From NCBI RefSeq assembly GCF_041240605.1, contig NZ_CP162487.1, positions 4,347,001-4,411,000 on the forward strand: 64,000 nt of DNA, read 5' to 3'. Shown piece by piece: positions 63,121 through 64,000 of this stretch. The stretch comes from Xanthomonas sp. DAR 80977. GTDB lineage: Bacteria; Pseudomonadota; Gammaproteobacteria; Xanthomonadales; Xanthomonadaceae. The first letter of the stretch is position 1; each line of letters starts with the position of its first letter. The translations under genes and the position numbers were made by a program. The notes beneath the pieces were generated by a model. The model ran no database searches. It worked only from the letters and a program-made list of their open reading frames with translations, and had not been told where the DNA came from.

Positions 63121-64000
63121 GGTGTCGCTTCTAAGAGAGGAAGGTGGGAAACCGCCACGGCCGGGCCGGGCGCGAACTGGTCGAAGGGCAGGCCGCGCAA
63201 CGCGGCCACGATCCGCGCCGAGGCGCGGCCATCGCCGTAGGGGCTGGCGCCGGGCAGGAACTGCGCGGGCCTTGCCGGCTTGGCGCAGGCCGCGGCGACC
63301 GCGGCCACGATCCGCGCCGGATCGGTGCCGACCAGCGCGACCACGCCGGCCTTCACCGCTTCCGGACGCTCGGTGACATCGCGCATCACCAGCACCGGCC
63401 GGCCCAGCGCCGGCGCTTCTTCCTGCACGCCGCCGGAATCGGTAAGCACCACGTGTGCGCGCTGCATCAGGCGCACGAAGTTGAGGTAGTCCTGCGGCGC
63501 GATCAGGTGCACGTTGGGCAGGCCGCCCAGTTGCGCGTGCACCGGGCCCTGCACGTTCGGGTTCAGGTGCACCGGGTAGACGATCTGCAGGTCCTGGCGC
63601 TGCGCCAGTTCGGCCAGCGCGCGGCAGATGTTGGCGAAGCCGTCGCCGAAGCTCTCGCGGCGGTGCCCGGTGACCAGCAGCAGCTTGCGCCGCGGATCCA
63701 GGAACGCGAACTGCGCATCGACCGCCTCGCGCAGCGCGGTATCGCGCGCGAGCCGTTCGACGGTCAGTTGCAGCGCGTCGATCACGGTGTTGCCGGTGAC
63801 GCTGATGCGGCCGGACAGGTGTTCCCGCTCCAGGTTGCCGCGCGCGTCATGGGTGGGCGCGAACAGATGGTCGGCGACCACGTCGATCACCCGCCGGTTC
63901 ATTTCTTCCGGCCAGGGCTGCTGCAGGTTGCCGGTGCGCAGGCCGGCCTCGACGTGGCCGACCGGAATGCGCCGATGGAACGCGGCCAACGCGGCGGTCA
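63117..64000 (-). CDS. wecB: WecB, UDP-GlcNAc 2-epimerase (non-hydrolysing), C-terminal part
   Basis: WecB converts UDP-GlcNAc to UDP-ManNAc. The visible roughly 294 residues enter from the right edge and contain IPVGHVEAGLRTGNL, WPEEMNRRVIDVVADHLFAP, SVTGNTVIDALQL, LLVTGHRRESFGDGFANICR, YPVHLNPNVQGPV and DSGGVQEEAPALG, all WecB/MnaA signatures. The protein ends at 63117, its stop overlapping the ATG of the BcsB-like gene. The N-terminus lies outside the window. A dedicated UDP-ManNAc source directly upstream of the synthase points to ManNAc as the sugar polymerised. Confidence 0.95.
   Translation of the reverse strand, partial: TAALAAFHRRIPVGHVEAGLRTGNLQQPWPEEMNRRVIDVVADHLFAPTHDARGNLEREHLSGRISVTGNTVIDALQLTVERLARDTALREAVDAQFAFLDPRRKLLLVTGHRRESFGDGFANICRALAELAQRQDLQIVYPVHLNPNVQGPVHAQLGGLPNVHLIAPQDYLNFVRLMQRAHVVLTDSGGVQEEAPALGRPVLVMRDVTERPEAVKAGVVALVGTDPARIVAAVAAACAKPARPAQFLPGASPYGDGRASARIVAALRGLPFDQFAPGPAVAVSHLPLLEATP

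Noticed and set aside
57361..63240. A plus-strand open frame of nearly 6 kb
   Set aside because: It is antisense to the wecB, BcsB-like, NfrB-like and NfrA-like genes, all of which show clear motifs. Long stop-free antisense frames are expected at this GC content, and the translation is Arg/His/Gln-rich without any motif.

Overview
The window is high-GC, gene-dense gammaproteobacterial DNA that looks like Xanthomonas or a close relative in the Xanthomonadaceae. The reasons are the order of the division cluster with no murD, a complete kdp operon headed by a porin, the rsmI-lpoA-yraN block behind rnpB, and above all many copies of a 7-bp-period repeat (GGGATTC/GGGATTG against GAATCCC/CAATCCC). 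I know such repeats from Xanthomonas intergenic regions. Genus is inferred from gene content and style, not from a database search.

Layout. (1) 1-17105, minus strand: the dcw cluster mraZ-rsmH-ftsL-ftsI-murE-murF-mraY-ftsW-murG-murC-ddlB-ftsQ-ftsA-ftsZ, then lpxC running off the left edge. From mraZ to ddlB, and from ftsQ to ftsA, almost every stop codon overlaps the next start (ATGA or GTGA), so this is one translationally coupled machine for lipid II synthesis and the divisome. (2) 17433-24000: an NRDE-family gene, repeats, rnpB (minus), rsmI (minus), and divergent lpoA-yraN-DUF457-FAD oxidase. (3) 24463-33385, minus: porin-kdpF-A-B-C-D-E, a potassium ATPase with its two-component system. 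(4) 33567-35144: a secreted S15/CocE-type hydrolase. (5) 35591-43655, minus: glyA-nrdR-GNAT-ribD-[FMN riboswitch]-ribE-ribBA-ribH-nusB-thiL, covering folate/glycine, riboflavin and thiamine metabolism. (6) 43780-48849: an RcnB-like secreted protein, a HTH regulator divergent from an MFS exporter, and ettA. (7) 48967-54439, minus: an ECF sigma factor, a Ser/Thr kinase with a TPR-rich C-terminus, a lipoprotein and a PEGA-like Cys-containing exported protein. (8) 54827-64000: a synthase-dependent exopolysaccharide locus, with wecB, a BcsB-like subunit, an NfrB-like glycosyltransferase carrying a MshEN c-di-GMP motif, an NfrA-like outer-membrane TPR protein, and a convergent DUF4434 lipoprotein.

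The two most interesting parts are region 8, a c-di-GMP-responsive ManNAc-type polysaccharide system that combines Nfr and cellulose-synthase parts, and the heptamer repeat element. That element occurs 11 times here and has entered essential genes in frame: inside MurF, and as new C-terminal tails on FtsQ, MurG and RsmH. The sigma factor/kinase pair is a third candidate, because the acidic region-2.2 residues of a normal ECF factor are replaced by a segment with a threonine.
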